NCBI RefSeq assembly: GCF_902148845.1
Contig: NW_021941229.1
Location: forward strand, 26,464,164 to 26,528,163
Reading direction: 5' to 3'
DNA length: 64,000 nucleotides
DNA from: Salarias fasciatus
Lineage: Eukaryota; Chordata; Actinopteri; Blenniiformes; Blenniidae
The notes beneath the pieces were generated by a model. That model had not been told where the DNA came from, did not search any database, and saw nothing but the letters and a program-made list of their open reading frames with translations. A program made the translations under genes and the position numbers. The stretch's first letter is position 1. Every line of letters starts with the position of its first letter. Shown here piece by piece: positions 55,401 to 64,000 of the stretch.

Positions 55401-58400
55401 AGTTAAGGGGCCGTCTACAACTTACAAGACGCTGCAACAGTGAAGACAAACGCCATGTCCAATAAATTTGATAGGAGACAAATAGAGGTTGTGGTGATTA
55501 TGGTGACACTGCAGTGAATCCCAGTGGTGGTATTACGTTTTTTTTTTTTAGTTTTTTTTTTTTTTTTTTTTTGGTGTTTGTCTTCACTGTTGCAGCGTCT
55601 TGTAAATTGTAGACGGTCCCTTAAAGGGCAACTCCGGTTTTTTGACACCTGGACCTTATTTCTAGGTGTGTCATGCTCATATACTCACTCAGACAAACAT
55701 CGTGCAGCTCGGAGTCCTTCAGAAGTTATTTAGATCCAAACGATGTAGCCGCACTAGCGGGGGTGCCACAGCAATGGAGCGTTAGCGCGGGACATAATCT
55801 CTGCAAAGTCGCTCATTTCGGCTGTATTTTTCCTCCATCGGCGCTGGGTTGCCTTTCGGTCAGAAGGGGGGCCTCCGGCGGTGTCCCGCGGCCTGGCTCG
55901 AAGCGCGCATCCGCCGGGCGGCGGAGATCTGGATTCTCCCGGCGAGGAGAGAGCTCCGGCCGTCGCGCGTCCCGCGGCCGGCGTGGAGCGCGCATCCGCC
56001 GGGGAGCAGAGATACGCATCCTCCCGGCGAGGAGAGATGTCCAGCGGCCCAGCGGCCGCGCGTCTTCGCCGGTGTCCGGAGCCTCCGTGGAGCAGCTGAG
56101 GGCCGTTTTCCAACTCGGCCCCTGGAAGTCAGACGCCGGGGCACCGTGACAGCCGAGGCCGACTCAAAGTGCCTCTCTGCTGGGGAGAGGAGCGCCGCAA
56201 CGTTCCCATCCGAGCTAATTGTGGCTAAGTTAGCGAAAACTGTCAGCTCTTCAGATGACCCACCTGAAGACGGTAAACGAGCTGACTTTATGATAACACT
56301 GGTGATGGATGAAGAAATACAGCCGAAATAAGCAACTTTGCAGAGATTATGTCCCGCGCTAACGCTCCATTGCTGTGGCCCCCCCGCTAAGTGCGGCTAC
56401 ATCGTTTGGATCTAAATAACTTCTGAAGGACTCCGAGCTGCACGATGTTTGTCTGAGTGAGTATATGAGCATGACACACCTAGAAATAAGGTCCAGGTGT
56501 CAAAAAACCGGAGTTGCCCTTTAACCCCACAGCAGGACCGCTGCTTAAAGAAATCAGTATTGTTTCTGATGCTTGATAGACACATACTTTTAATAAAAAT
56601 GAGCTTGTAGCATGTCGTCCACCTCACAACGATGGGATGGAGGCGCCCTTTGTATGTTACTGACGTTTTGCTTAAGAGTTATTGAGACCGAAAGTCAGCA
56701 TCTATCAACTACAAACATGCTTTGTTTTTTTCTTGTCTGTGAGGCTAAACAGCGCTGTGGTCGCCATGACAACGTGCATAGGACAGAGATTTTACTGTCT
56801 GCTAACAGTAAAAGCCATAACATAACACATATTGTCCCATCAGTGATGACCAGCAGGCCTTGAAGTCTGTGTATTTACACTGGATTACACAGCGCCCCAC
56901 AGCTTCTTGCCCCTACCGGAAGTCAGCGCCGATTTGCCGCTGCTGTCCGCCGAGCAGCGAGCGGTCTAATTCTATACGTCATTGGCATGCACACTTTGAT
57001 TGACAGCACGACATGGCGGAAGCTCGAAATCTATTGGCTGAAGCTGACCGGCGCTTTTTCGGATAACATGGGGGTCTATGAGACGAAGGTGGGGCTCATA
57101 AATAAATGTTTATATTGCTTTATGCTAATATTATATTGTAGTATTGAACCAGACTGACACATTTAAGCTCTGTTAAAAAATGATACATATGTTGGAAACA
57201 AACGGAAACTCCGGACACGAGCTTTAATTGAAGGTGCGGCTCTGTTTTTACACTGATTTTACTGTTTAGCACTTTTTGTTGGTTTTTTATGAACATGAAA
57301 AGTGCTATAGAAATAGTTTGATTTTCCGTGGGAAAGGGGTGGGATGTGGGGTGTTAAATGTTCATACAACTAATTGATTGTGTGTATGTATATAATTGTA
57401 TTATGTTAATGCATTATAATGAAAATTGCAAGTCTCTAAAAAAGAAAAAGCAGTGTTGTGTGCTGTTTTTTCTCCCTCTTGTGGCTTTATATTTTTCGAA
57501 AGAGTTACACCTATGGAGTTGAAGTAGTTGTTAAAACAGTTGGCAAGATCATCATCGACATTTTGATTTGCATTTAGTTTGGCTTTGGTGTCAGGAAGGA
57601 CTGTAGACTGATGGCCCCGGCTGGGGACATTATTTAGTACTTTCCAGCACTGCTTTTGGTCACCACGAGAAGCCTCAATGAGCTCAGTGTAGTAACTCTA
57701 CTTACTTGCTCGTATCATTTTTGTCAACTTATTTTTGTATTTTATATATTTAACATATTTAACATTTTAGTGGATGGGACATGCTAACAACTCCATGTTA
57801 GTGGATGACAGATGCTTACAACTCCCATGTTAGTGAGCGGACGTCTCAGTCGCGGGCCAGCAAGGAGGCTCGGACCCGACCAGTGCCGCTTGTGTTTCTC
57901 AAACAAATAAGACTGTCACAATAAGAATAACATGTAAATTCCAGTACAGGAGAGACTTAGCTTTCTTTACGGTGAAAAAAAACCCTTGTGATTATTGGTA
58001 TCAGTATCGGTATCACCAAAAGGGGGTTTCGATATTAGGACTGTCACTTTAGTGCATTAATTAGATTAATTAATTAATTACACTGCAAATTAGTGCACTA
58101 AAAAGATTAATCTAAGAATAATTATAGCACACTTGAGTGGCAATTCATTGTGAATGGAATTGTCTATTTAGAGGCATGTTATACTTGTAGTACTCATTTT
58201 AAATTGCTGTATTGAGTTAGTTTTAGTATTCATTTTGAATTTAGTTTGCTATAGTGGCTGTTTGAGACTCAGCCTTATTTTATTTCAGATTTTTTTTTAA
58301 TCAATGCTTGTACTGCATTTTTGAATAGTGCACAAGGTCGAATTGGTTTGCTGGGATGTATTTAAAGTTTTTCTTCTTTTTAATTTCATTAATGAAACAC

Positions 58401-61400
58401 ACTGAAAGTGTTATTTGAGTTGCCTGATAGGGCTTAGAATTTATTTTGGACAAGATGTCCTGACTTAGCTTTCGTCATCATCAACATAAATGTGGATTTG
58501 AAATCTTCTCGTCTCGGTGTTTTCATTTGATGAGTCATGCATCACAATTCTGTAACGTCCCTGAATTTAAATTCTTCACTTGGGGACCTAAAACAGGTAT
58601 GTGATTAAAATGTGATTCATTAGATTAATTAATTACATATCCTGTAATTAATTAGATTTTTTTTTTGATCGCATGACAGCACTATTCGATATATCGGCAT
58701 ATCGGATATCGGCAAAAATCCAATAGCGTGCATCCCTAGTTTGAAGACTTACCTTAACTTTGACGCCTTCTCCACCACTGCTGTTGCCACCACTTTGTGT
58801 TCATTTTATTTCATTTTGTGTCGGACCGTTGGGCAGGGGGGTTGTTTTGGGGGTGACTCGGCCTACGCTCCACCATGGAGGGCGCTAGTGTGCGCAGCTA
58901 GGATTAGATATTGGCTGTGTTTGAAACCACATACTATCTCCACCATCCTTCCATACTCATACTATCCATCCTGCATCCTGCTTACTCAGTCCATTAATCA
59001 ATATGCAAAGAGTTTACACTACAGCATATTACATAATAACCCACAATGCATTGCACTCCTCCTCGAGCCAAAATCGACCTGCTAAAGCTGATTTCACTTT
59101 AGCTCTAAACTCTACAAATGTAGAACTTCATCGAGATTTTTTTTAAATTAGGCGACAAAGTGGTGGTTTAGAGCCCGAGCGTGTCGTTTAATTGTCCAAA
59201 TACCAGCCGTTTATGATTTTGTTGGGACGAATTCAGCGAAATGTGAGCCAGGTGGTGCAAGCTCTGTCTGGCGCAACCACTGTTCGTTGTGTTGCATCTT
59301 GGGTAATTTCAGTATGAGTAGTGAACACACGATGTCTACTCAACATTTCTGGCGAATGCAGTATGCATCCGGGAACTTCTCGCATACTCAAAATCGCATA
59401 CTGCCAGTGTAAACACACTGCATACTCAGTAAGTTAGTATGAGTAGTAGGTAAGTACGCAGTTTCCAACACAGCCCTTGTCAAAATTAATACCTGCTTGT
59501 GAATATTCAAAGGGTTTGAATCCTTCCTCGCTGCCTCCGCAGCTCATCATATGCCACAATATTATGCAACAACGGGACTTGGTGAGTTGAAATATGCATT
59601 TTATGTCATGTAAAGTATGTTTTGTTTTAATATATTAGTTATATGAGAAGATATGGAGCTTGAGTATTGATTTTATATTGTTTTGTGTTAAAATATTGCA
59701 TTTAAAGAGCGAAATGGTGGTTAATTGAAGCGCGGGCTGAGGCCCTTTGATGTTTTTTTCTTCCGCCGCCGTGATGGTGCGCGTGACACCTTGTTAAGTA
59801 CTGAGAATATGAAAAACAGACTTTTATCAGTAGTTGAAGACACCAGATGTGCTATTTTATTTATTTATGCATTTTATTTGATTGTGATGATAGGCTTTTA
59901 AGGTCTGGACTGGAAATCAGAGTCAGCGTTGGATTTGAAACATCCGCGTGCGCGATTCAAGATGGCGAGCCTCCCAGGGATCATGTGAACTGTGCGTGAT
60001 ACAGGAGCAGCAAGACTTTGCATTTTCTTCAAAAAACTGGTAGGATTTACCTTTTTCCTCTGCACTGCTGCAGTGGACTGACACATGACAGTCAGAGGAG
60101 CAACAAAATGAAGGGAAGTGTGGAAAGTTGTTCAGTCTTTTGCTGAATTAATATGAGTTTGCATTTTATTTATTTTTTGTGTGTGTCAGCCATACCCAAT
60201 AATACTGTACGAGTGTTATTTGGAGTGCAGCTGTTGGATTTGTTTAATCAAACTGAAGATGGTTGAAGTTGAAAAGGGATACAACTAAACTGGGGCGACA
60301 GTAGCTCAGTTGGTAGAGCAGGTCGTCTTATAACCAGAAGGTTGGCGGTAAAACTGGCGTTGTGTCCTTGGGCAAGACACTTCACCCACCTTGCCTAGTA
60401 TGAAAGTTGTGAGAGTGAATGGTTGGTGGTGGTCGGAGGGGCCGATGGCGTCAGTCTGCCCCCCCAGGGCAGCTGTGGCTACAGCAGCAGCTTACCACCA
60501 CCCAGTATGGTGTGAAAGGGTGATGTGATATTGCAGTGTGAAGCGCTTTGGGCTCTGTCATGCAGGGTAAAAAGCGCTATAAGTGTAGTCCATTTACCAT
60601 TTACCAAAAACTTGAATGTGATTTGGGAAATGAGAAATCTAAATTAATTAGCCAAACTAACTTAGAAAAAAACTAAATTTTACTCGCTGGAGTGAAATCA
60701 AAAGAGACTGAAGGATAAAACCTGAAACTTAAAAGACACCTAGGTTAAAAAACTAAACCTTTTAGGGAAGAACGTTTCATTTGTTTTCATTGTGATTTGG
60801 ATCTGTCATCTGTTGTTAATTGTTGTTTATTTTGTTTTCCCTTGTCTTCTATATGAAATTAAGCCGGCATTTCAAACTTATCTTTTGGTCTGTGGTCATT
60901 AATAGGTTTGTTCTCATCACTGCTCAGTAGTTGACCCTGGCACTGTGCCTATGATACTGAAATTTTACTGTAATCACTCCAAGAGGCGTTACATTTGTTT
61001 TGGTGTTGTTTCAGCTTGATGAGCAACACTGTAGTCACGCTACGATTTCCGTGTTGCTAGGGTGGGTGGTTGCTAGGGACGTGTTTGAAGCCAGAAGGAA
61101 GCTGATTTGCATCATGGACTATTTGAGTTTTTTTTTTTTAAGGATCAAGTTATTCTGAAACAGTTACATTTCTAATCCTCGCAACCAGGGAATCGGCTAC
61201 AATGTTGTTCATCAAGCTGAAAGAACAGATGCCAAAACACATAAACTACGGTTCATGTTCATCAACTGACCAGAGAATATGCGAATAAAGGGGACATTTG
61301 TTACTAGAGAAGTCGTCAAAACGAAGGACAACGGTAAGTCTTCAAGCTATCTTGAAATACAGCATTTTTTCACTGAAAATATAAGAGATGTCCACGATCT

Positions 61401-62998
61401 TTTTCATCGGAGCGGCAGAAAGATGGCAGTCACATGACCTGAAGATATGCCTGTAGGAAAGACTGGGATGATCAAGCGTAGCAGTGTAACACACTCGGCG
61501 TTAATCGTGACATGTCTACAATATGTGCTGTGGACCAACCTAGCTTTTGCACAGTTTGGAGTGAGACTGGATTGGAATGAGATATGTCATGTTCAAACGG
61601 TGAAAAGGGTGAATCAGAGAGAGAAACAAGAAGAGAAATTGTAGCAGTGAAGCCACGTAAAGCCCAGGACGTGTAGAGGAAGGGAAAGTAATGCTGGGTT
61701 GAGGGAAGTTGGTCACTTTCATTGCAGCGGTTGTTGATGCCTCAATGGAGATAAAATGCACATCGGAAAATAATTCAAATCACTGTTGATGCTGCAGTTC
61801 ACAACCTGGATGTTGATGACCTTGCATGAGAGGAAGTGAGAAAGGACACAGAAGTCTGGATCAGCCAGTGAGAAAGCAATGATTTTGCTGTTTGATTGGA
61901 ATGCTGGGGGTCTGTTAGTGGGCAGGAATTTAAGAAAGATACCATGATTTGCCTCGGAAACTAGAGGTTATTAGTGAAACAGAAACATGGTTAAGACCAC
62001 AACTGGAATGAAGACAAAGAAGAAAAAGGATGTTACTGAAGCAACATGTAACAGTTGGTTAATACCAACACACATGCTCAAAGATATCAAAAATCTAGAA
62101 GCTATCGTCCCGGCTCTTGAAATCTACATGTTCTGATACCGGAACGATCAAAATCGACAAAGAATTGAAGGAAAAGGAATGAGGCGAAAAATGGATCTCG
62201 TCAGAAAAAGTATCACTGTAGAGTATAACTGATTTATATTACATCCACAAAATAAAGTAAATGTAAAATAAAGAAACATTGTGTGGCTGCTACTTAGCAT
62301 CCACAAAATAATAATTTAAAAAAACCATACACTTGGTTTAAATGTTTTCTTTCACTCACCGTTTCCTTCCACAGGATCCTGGTTGAAGCTGCTGGAACGT
62401 CTGTCTCGCCTCAAACCTTTTTGACCAGATAGTAAGTTTGAATGAACATCTCTGGAAACATCTCGTGTCACATGCTCTCCATTGTTCTCCATCATCATGT
62501 CCCACATGTGTGCCAACAGGAGAGGTTGTTGGTTTTTGTTCCACAACAGTTTGACTCTGCATTTCTTCATCAAGTCTCTCAATGAGGGGAAGGTTTCCTC
62601 AGGAGGTTGTGACGTCTCCTCTTCAGCTGCTGATATCAGTAAGACTGAATGAGTCCATGACTGCTGACTGAAGTTCTCCAGGATGGACTGAAGCCTCTGA
62701 CTGTCCTCCTCAGTGAAGACTTCAGGCTGAATAACCAGCAGGAACAGATGAGGTCCAGGATCAGAGAGACTCGCAAAGTCTTCTACATGTTCTGTCAGTT
62801 CTGTCGGAGAGATGTTTGGTTGCAGAAGGTTTGGAGTGTTGATAAGAAAGACTGTTTTGCCCTTAGACTCCCCGTTTGAACGAACACATTCATCCAGTTC
62901 TTCCTCTGTGTTGAAGGCGTTTGTTCTCAGAATGAAGTTTCCCACTGAGCTCCTCTCAGACCAGCTGTTCCCCAACAGAACCAGCCTCAGCTCCGACA
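50410..62998 (-). CDS. GIMAP-family GTPase with four AIG1 domains, coiled coil and CaaX box (5' end not identified)
   Basis: GIMAPs are AIG1-type GTPases acting at membranes of immune cells. Three exons read 62998-62360, 53764-52553 and 52457-50410. All their junctions are phase 1 with GT/AG ends, so they join in frame as VEGN|ENRLRIV and NTDI|SDEEIQ. The product visible here is about 1,300 aa: four AIG1 domains in a row, then about 470 residues of Glu/Lys/Arg-rich coiled coil and the C terminus CQIL. Human GIMAP8 has three AIG1 domains, so four is more than that reference. Only the fourth has a fully canonical P-loop. The first exon begins at an acceptor, so the start codon lies on an unseen upstream exon, beyond 63000 or outside the window. 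That these exons form one transcript is inferred from phase and order. Confidence 0.8.
52553..53764 (-). CDS. GIMAP exon with AIG1 domains 2 and 3
   Basis: The 1,212-nt exon encodes two domains back to back. Domain 2 (residues about 1-190) opens LRIVLFGKSDDKKISLGN, a degenerate P-loop, with VVKTPDIFN for switch II and CSPGPNVLLLLVKSSEFTEED for the AIG1 box. Domain 3 (about 200-385) opens VNLVLFGRKGPGKTSAVN, with the G-x-G-K-T/S residues kept, but VVELPALYG replaces DTPG. A 95-bp intron separates it from the last exon. Two GTPase domains in one intronless block suggest an old retro-duplication or exon fusion. Confidence 0.87.
53765..54284. other. Start of the 8.6-kb GIMAP intron, no gene seen
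   Basis: AT-rich sequence with a GTGTGT/CATG-rich run at about 54188-54280. Confidence 0.45.
55403..55624. mobile_element. Small TTAA-flanked MITE
   Basis: Inverted arms GGGGCCGTCTACAACTTAC and its complement enclose about 214 bp with poly-T at the centre. TTAA lies on both sides (55403-55406, 55621-55624), and the right one is shared with the next element. Confidence 0.7.
55621..56524. mobile_element. TTAA-flanked foldback MITE with a GC-rich core
   Basis: The 896-bp element has arms of about 140 bp beginning AGGGCAACTCCGGTTTTTTG, with near-exact inverted copies up to 56520. The core (about 55760-56330) is strikingly GC- and CpG-rich and holds tandem-like GCGCGCATCCGCCGGG and CCCGGCGAGGAGAGA motifs. 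These keep several frames open on both strands, but none has a recognisable domain. Confidence 0.75.
57228..57480. other. Intron sequence, no feature seen
   Basis: AT-rich sequence without open frames. Confidence 0.4.
57481..57697 (-). pseudogene. LINE ORF2 fragment (region upstream of the RT core)
   Basis: The minus-strand reading YYTELIEASRGDQKQCWKVL, then about 20 residues on LPDTKAKLNANQNVDDDLANCFNNYFNSIGV, is the linker between endonuclease and reverse transcriptase seen in many non-LTR elements. It is open for about 70 residues, with no flanking domains preserved. The clade cannot be set from this piece. Confidence 0.55.
58010..58740. mobile_element. hAT-type MITE remnant (terminus TAGGGATGCACGCTATTGG)
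   Basis: The right end CCAATAGCGTGCATCCCTA (to 58739) reads in reverse as a common fish MITE terminus, with ATATCGGCATATCGG-type subterminal repeats. A poorer counterpart, GGTATCAGTATCGGTATCAC, lies at about 57999-58020. Confidence 0.45.
58913..59476. mobile_element. MITE with GGCTGTGTTTGAAAC inverted ends
   Basis: The left end GGCTGTGTTTGAAACC and right end GTTTCCAACACAGCC pair with one mismatch. The subterminal regions are rich in CATACT/AGTATG motifs in opposite orientations. The ends are of a widespread fish hAT-like type. The interior has no coding frame of note. Confidence 0.6.
59477..60291. other. Intron sequence, no feature seen
   Basis: AT-rich sequence; a short GC-rich patch at about 59940-59990 (GCGCGATTCAAGATGGCGAG) is not part of a recognisable gene. 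Confidence 0.4.
60292..60606 (+). mobile_element. tRNA-derived SINE
   Basis: The head GGGGCGACAGTAGCTCAGTTGG contains a tRNA A box (TAGCTCAGTTGG), while the B-box region (GTTGGCGGTAAAACTGG) is degenerate. A non-tRNA body follows, and the 3' end has AAAAGCGCTATAAGTGTAG and a CATTTACCATTTACC tail. It is not a functional tRNA gene, because the cloverleaf is not closed. Confidence 0.65.
60607..62351. other. Intron sequence, no gene seen
   Basis: Contains a duplicated GTTGCTAGGG motif (about 61052 and 61069) and a T run at about 61130. Short open frames here have no recognisable domain. Confidence 0.45.
62360..62998 (-). CDS. GIMAP exon with AIG1 domain 1 (degenerate P-loop)
   Basis: The 639-nt exon has acceptor TTTCCAG and donor GTGAGT. 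Its start reads SELRLVLLGNSWSERSSVGN, where the normal GxxGxGKS is GNSWSERSS without the lysine. VFLINTPNLLQ stands where the DTPG switch II motif belongs. The conserved AIG1 box is present as LSDPGPHLFLLVIQPEVFTEED. The C-terminal part diverges and ends with a basic stretch (GLRRDRRSSS). GTP binding by this domain is doubtful. Confidence 0.85.
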
Positions 62999-63002
62999 CT
63001 GG

Positions 63003-63750
63003 AAAGACAGTTATTTCAACAGGAATTCAACATGAAGTTGTGTAATGTCTTTAACAGGAGCTTTATTATGAAACCAGACAGTTCTGGCACTGAGTCAGTG
63101 TTTATTACAGCAGGCAGAGTAAAGTACAGGATTATTGATTCTTCTTCAAGGAGATCATTCAAGAGTCCTGCTAATTTCACATCATTTTAAAAAATGATTT
63201 AAATCCAAAAAGAACATCACCAGCAGTTGTGACATAAACAATATTCCCATGTGTGCTTGTGTTGTGTGTTGTAGATCCAGATCAGAAAGACGAATCTCTA
63301 ACCCTGATAAATTACTGTCCGTAACACAGTGGCAGACCGTGCATTTCACACTAAGGCCTTCAGAACAGATCCGCCTGAACCAATCCACCTCTCAATAACT
63401 ATTTTGTCTACAAAAAAAACTCTTATTATGCAGATATGCACATAAAGAGTTGTTGCACAGCAGATAGATACTTGTGCAGCCAGAATAAATGCCTTTGCTG
63501 AAGTGCACAATTCTCCTACTACATCTGTGCACATACAATGAGCATCAACAACTTAATAAAACAGCAATATTATTTAGGAAAAGAGGAACATTTTACTCAC
63601 CAAAATCCCGATTATTTGAAAACAAAATACATCCTCTTTTCCTTCCTCAAAAAGAGTTCAACTGCTCTGTCATATAGATTATCCGTGAGTTTCAGTTCCA
63701 TAAAGTCCAGCTGCCCTGTGGTATTTCTGGCATAAGTTTTATTTCTTTTC
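63003..63750. other. Upstream of the first visible GIMAP exon, no exon recognised
   Basis: The missing 5' exon should lie on this side, but no start codon with a phase-matched donor stood out. Sequence is AT-rich. Confidence 0.35.
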
Positions 63751-63782
63751 AGGTCTTCTTCTTCTTCTTCTTCTTCTTCTTT
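63751..63782. repeat. (TTC)n microsatellite
   Basis: About nine TTC/CTT units, giving a Glu run on the minus strand. Confidence 0.85.
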
Positions 63783-63914
63783 GGAATAACTGAGGTAGGC
63801 GACCAACAACTTAGGTGCATACTGCCCCCTACTGTATCTCTTGGTGAATGTAAATCAGAGGGCCTGGATCTGCTGTTGTTAGAAGCTAGAAGGCGCTGAG
63901 TCGCCAACTCGAAA

Positions 63915-63964
63915 TCTGATTGGTTGAAGCAACTGTCTGATTGGTTGAAGCAACTGTCTGATTG
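63915..63964. repeat. 21-bp tandem repeat
   Basis: TCTGATTGGTTGAAGCAACTG occurs twice in full, then a partial third copy (TCTGATTG) follows. Confidence 0.85.
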
Positions 63965-64000
63965 ACGCTTCACTTCACTTCACTGCGCCATCAGGAACGG

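Larger units (their letters stand above)
54285..57227. mobile_element. Large TTAA-flanked inverted-repeat element, host to further insertions
   Basis: TTAA at 54285-54288 and 57224-57227 flanks ends AGCTGGTGTCCGGAGTTT and AAACTCCGGACACGAGCT, which pair with one mismatch. The inverted similarity continues inward for several hundred bases, for example CCAATGACGTATAGAAT on the left and its complement near 56970. Two smaller TTAA elements lie inside it. No transposase frame is seen. Confidence 0.65.

Noticed and set aside
55673-56331. Arg/Pro-rich proteins on both strands
   Set aside because: GC-rich repeats inside a foldback MITE keep the frames open; no domain or splice context was recognised.
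60292-60365. Functional tRNA gene
   Set aside because: The A box is good but the B box and acceptor stem do not close, and the sequence continues into a SINE body and tail.

Overview
The window looks like teleost fish nuclear DNA. It has a vertebrate-type split gene with canonical GT/AG introns, a GIMAP (AIG1-domain) immune GTPase gene, a tandem U1 snRNA array, and a fish-typical mix of repeats: hAT, PIF/Harbinger and TTAA-target MITEs, a DIRS retroelement, an RNase H-bearing LINE and a tRNA-derived SINE. Species cannot be read from the sequence. All calls come from reading by eye; no searches were run.

Layout. 1-820: 3' end of a decayed hAT transposon. About 960-7530 (+): a complete nine-exon methionine adenosyltransferase gene (390 aa), with minisatellites and a foldback MITE in its introns. 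7968-10040: a nested pair of DNA transposons, the inner one Harbinger-like. 10235-41496: a tandem array of units of about 0.79-0.81 kb, each carrying one U1 snRNA gene on the + strand. I count 25 full-length or nearly full-length U1 genes, a truncated 3' fragment at the left edge, and a final unit cut off before its U1. Sixteen copies read as the same 165-nt sequence. The array contains a 3,194-bp four-unit higher-order repeat and is interrupted three times: by an internally deleted hAT (21750-23122), a DIRS element that looks whole (23720-29209) and a 5'-truncated LINE with an open 1,195-codon frame (35011-38700). All three lie between U1 transcription units.

41497-49013 is a graveyard: a LINE ORF1-like fragment, a second Harbinger fragment inverted relative to the first, a tyrosine-recombinase-like pseudogene, a ZBED/hAT fragment and a Myb/SANT-like pseudogene. 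50410-62998 (-) holds three exons of one GIMAP gene. Their phases match, so they can be joined into four successive AIG1 domains, a coiled coil of about 470 residues and a C-terminal CQIL prenylation motif. Its 5' end is not identified and may lie beyond the window. The 8.6-kb intron is filled with MITEs, a LINE fragment and a SINE.

The three host loci (SAM synthesis, spliceosomal U1 RNA, immune GTPase) show no obvious functional link. The most notable parts are the U1 array, with its higher-order structure, variant U1 copies and a CTCF-like motif in every unit, and the four-domain GIMAP with a predicted lipid anchor.
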